Notes under the pieces: generated by a model
Seen by the model: only the letters and a program-made list of their open reading frames with translations
Databases searched by the model: none
What the model was told of the DNA's origin: nothing
NCBI GenBank assembly: GCA_034696485.1
Contig: JAQIWT010000375.1
Coordinates: 1-21,885 of the forward strand
Direction: 5' to 3'
DNA length: 21,885 bases
Source of the DNA: Isohypsibius dastychi
Taxonomy: Eukaryota > Tardigrada > Eutardigrada > Parachela > Isohypsibiidae
Part shown: piece after piece, positions 19,762 through 21,885 of the stretch
How the letters are laid out: every line of letters begins with the position of its first letter
Numbering within the stretch: position 1 is the stretch's first letter
Made by a program: the position numbers and the translations under genes

Positions 19762-21542
19762 ATGAACACGGTATCTGGAATCCCGAATCTCGACAATGCG
19801 ATCTCATCGCTTTACGAGTTCGCCTCGAAGAACAAATATCCTTCTCCAGTTTTCGAATTTCCTCCGGAGGAGCACAAAAGTTTGTGGCCTGGAGGAGCAA
19901 AAGTGTTCACTGCGAGAGTACAACTAAATGGCTTGAACGTGTGTGGAAGTGGTCAGGGAATATCAAAAACTATTGCGAAACGGAATGCCGCTGGAAACTG
20001 CTGGGAGAATATCAGAGCGGCGCAAGCTACCGCGAATTCAAATCTCACTAACAAGAATCCCGAACTGACCAATTCTTCTGATGCTCCGGAAGTTGACTGC
20101 AAAATATTGACTGCAAGTCCGAGGTGAGTTTAGGTTAGTAATGCAGCGGCAGATTACGGACCAAATTTTCGCAACCGGAAGTGGTTGATGTATTTGTCTT
20201 CGTTCGATTTTTGAGTTCAAAATGTTTGCGCTTGTAGTTCATGGTTTTTGTTTGGTTTCAGAAAGAGGCCAGTTGATGCCGATGGTAGTATTGCGGATGA
20301 TGAAATGCCGGAATGTGATCCGAATAATCCGGGCCTAATGTGAGTCTCGCGAGAGTCGACTTTTATTTAGAGAAAAATGATGTGGTAAAAAATGAAATAC
20401 GATCTATTTAATTTTGAATCGCGTGTTCGAATTTGTGATTAACTAACAACGTGGTTTTTCTGACTGCAATTCCAAACATCACGAGCATTTAACTGGGTTT
20501 TTGGCATTGGGTGAGATTTTAGTTGGAATTACGTACGATTTGGTTTCTGATGTTTGTTCTGCATTTCATTTCGGTAGTTCTGTTCAATAAACTGTGTTTT
20601 GCAGGCTTCTAAGAGTTCTGCGGACGCTAGAGTGGGTTCCGTTCACTTACGAGGAAAAAGTCCTTGATTGCGTTCAGAACGTTCGTGAATATCTAGTAAG
20701 ATGCTATTTTGGTCCACCGGAAGACCCGAAAAAGTACGCCATAAAGGGACAAGCACGCTTTATGAAGGAGGCCAAGAAGGACGCCTTGAGACGCGCGTAT
20801 GCATTTTTGAAGGATACGGATGAGATCGTTCAGTTATGGAAGTTGAAAACGAGAAAGAGGCTCAAAGGAGCTAATCCAGAAGATAACGTATGTTCTGAAT
20901 CTGAATACCGTTTTGGAATTTTCTGACCCTGAACCGGAAGCTCGGACGTGACCACATATTTTATTTGGGCATCAAATTTCCATTTTTGAGTGGTTTCAAT
21001 TCCAGTTTTAAATGATGATTATTGCTTTGATATTTCTTTTTTTTCTTCGTTTTCAGGTTCAAGTCGTGGAGGTCGTCCGCGCCGATCCTTCCTCTGATGA
21101 TGAACTTCATGATTACCTTTCATCCCTCCCAAAAGCCAATGATCCACTTCAAGATATGGAAGCTCGTTTGTTGATCACATTGCGTCATATCAAGAAATTC
21201 GCTAGGAACGCTTTGACTTTTTATCTCGGTTCGGAAACCACCGGAAATGAGAAGTCAGATGGGTGTTTCATGGAGACTTTCACGGTTTTGCGTGTTGTGG
21301 CCCGAAAACTGTCGACTTTAAATATGGAAGTCAAGTGTGAAGAAGAACCCGATAATGACCAGGGTGAGAAATCGGTGAATGTGGAAATCAGCTGGAAGGA
21401 AGAAATAAGTGGATTTCCGCGACAGCTTGTCTTTCCGGCTACTGCTTCGACTTCCGGTCAGGCCAGAAACGAAGCGGCTTTTGAGTTCTTTTTACATTTC
21501 GGGATTCGTGATGACGAGTTCCAGATTCCGACTTTGTTGTGA
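19762..21542 (+). CDS. Double-stranded-RNA-binding domain protein, unknown role
   Basis: Four exons, join(19762..20123, 20262..20339, 20605..20887, 21057..21542), encode 402 residues, with consistent phases. Residues about 10-85 look like a dsRNA-binding domain: LDNAISSLYEFASKNKYPSP (helix 1), FTARVQLNGLNVCGSGQG (strands), then the ISKTIAKRNAAGNCW motif that contacts the RNA backbone. An acidic linker follows (exon 2). The C-terminal part (about 147-402) is not recognised, but its end (FTVLRVVARKLSTLNMEV, then FPATASTSGQARNEAAFEFF) has the strand-strand-helix feel of a degenerate second dsRNA-binding fold. The protein may act in RNA interference, editing or RNA localisation, but nothing here decides this, and no RNase III, helicase or deaminase domain is present. 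The ATG at 19762 is the first in this frame before the domain. No AATAAA was seen within the window downstream. Confidence 0.8.
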
Positions 21543-21885
21543 TTGCCTCTTTTGGGTATTTCTTCCGGTTTCTCGTACCGGTGAAGATATGAATCCAAAC
21601 TACTACCTTGGTTTCGGCTGTCGGAACCATAAGAGTTGTAATCAAAATGATTTTTTTCTGTACATGTATCACCAACAAGAATAGGTTCCGGTTCATACGG
21701 ATCCACGATCGAGAAAAAAAATGTGAATATTTTTATAGCTCTCCGGAAAACTCTGGTTTCGTTTCACTACATCCACTAATCCGAATCAAGCAGTCTCAAA
21801 ACTTTCGCATACAGGCAAAACACGGTATTCCGTAGGACACCAAACGCAGCAGAATTCCGTAGGACAGTGACGTCATCCACACATA
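21543..21885. other. 3' flank of the dsRNA-binding gene, repeats at window edge
   Basis: No gene is clear here. A 13-bp direct repeat, ATTCCGTAGGACA, lies at 21827-21839 and 21854-21866, followed by the palindrome TGACGTCA at 21868-21875, the consensus CREB/ATF site. On the minus strand a TATAAAAA word near 21735 precedes overlapping open frames at 21439-21706 that run antisense to the last exon. The window ends before a neighbour could be seen. Confidence 0.4.

Noticed and set aside
1-21885. tRNA, rRNA or CRISPR features
   Set aside because: No T-loop-like GGTTCGAATCC context with a matching acceptor stem was seen, no rRNA, and no regular spaced repeats; the organism is a eukaryote.

Overview
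The window is nuclear DNA from a nematode and looks most like Caenorhabditis. Most introns are 50-140 nt, with GT donors and TTTTCAG-type acceptors. F-box genes have expanded in tandem, intergenic spaces are short, and a TA-flanked inverted-repeat DNA transposon is present. No CRISPR array, rRNA or tRNA was seen. All the genes are split, so I rebuilt them by joining exons whose reading phases agree; the longest single open frames are only fragments of them.

Left part (1-6.9 kb), accessory and repeat-rich: a 572-bp pogo-like inverted-repeat element at 289-860; a small secreted protein with two PAN/Apple-like modules (minus strand, 1127-1770, with a TATA box); then a tandem array with a period of about 2.3 kb. 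Its unit is a plus-strand F-box gene followed by a minus-strand copy of the last exon of a zinc-finger gene. Two F-box genes are intact (3341-4542 and 5621-6874). Two zinc-finger copies are dead fragments (about 2256-2858 and 4690-5300). The living zinc-finger gene closes the array. A C20 and a G20 tract, 88 nt apart, sit upstream of the first F-box gene.

Middle (7-15 kb), minus strand: a 901-residue PR/SET-domain protein with about twelve C2H2 fingers (PRDM type), a probable chromatin or transcription regulator; a 1.8-kb intergenic region with a TGTTATAACA palindrome; and a 471-residue protein kinase related to Ca2+/calmodulin-dependent kinase kinase (CaMKK) but with DFN in place of DFG.

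Right part (15-21.9 kb): a 15-exon gene on the minus strand for the PGM2 type of phosphoglucomutase/phosphopentomutase, with all active-site motifs present. It shares a 439-bp divergent upstream region with a plus-strand gene for a double-stranded-RNA-binding protein of unknown role.

The genes do not form one pathway. The most notable points are the F-box/zinc-finger array, in which F-box 3' ends run into antisense copies of a neighbouring regulator, the divergent CaMKK-like kinase, and the paired G/C homopolymers.
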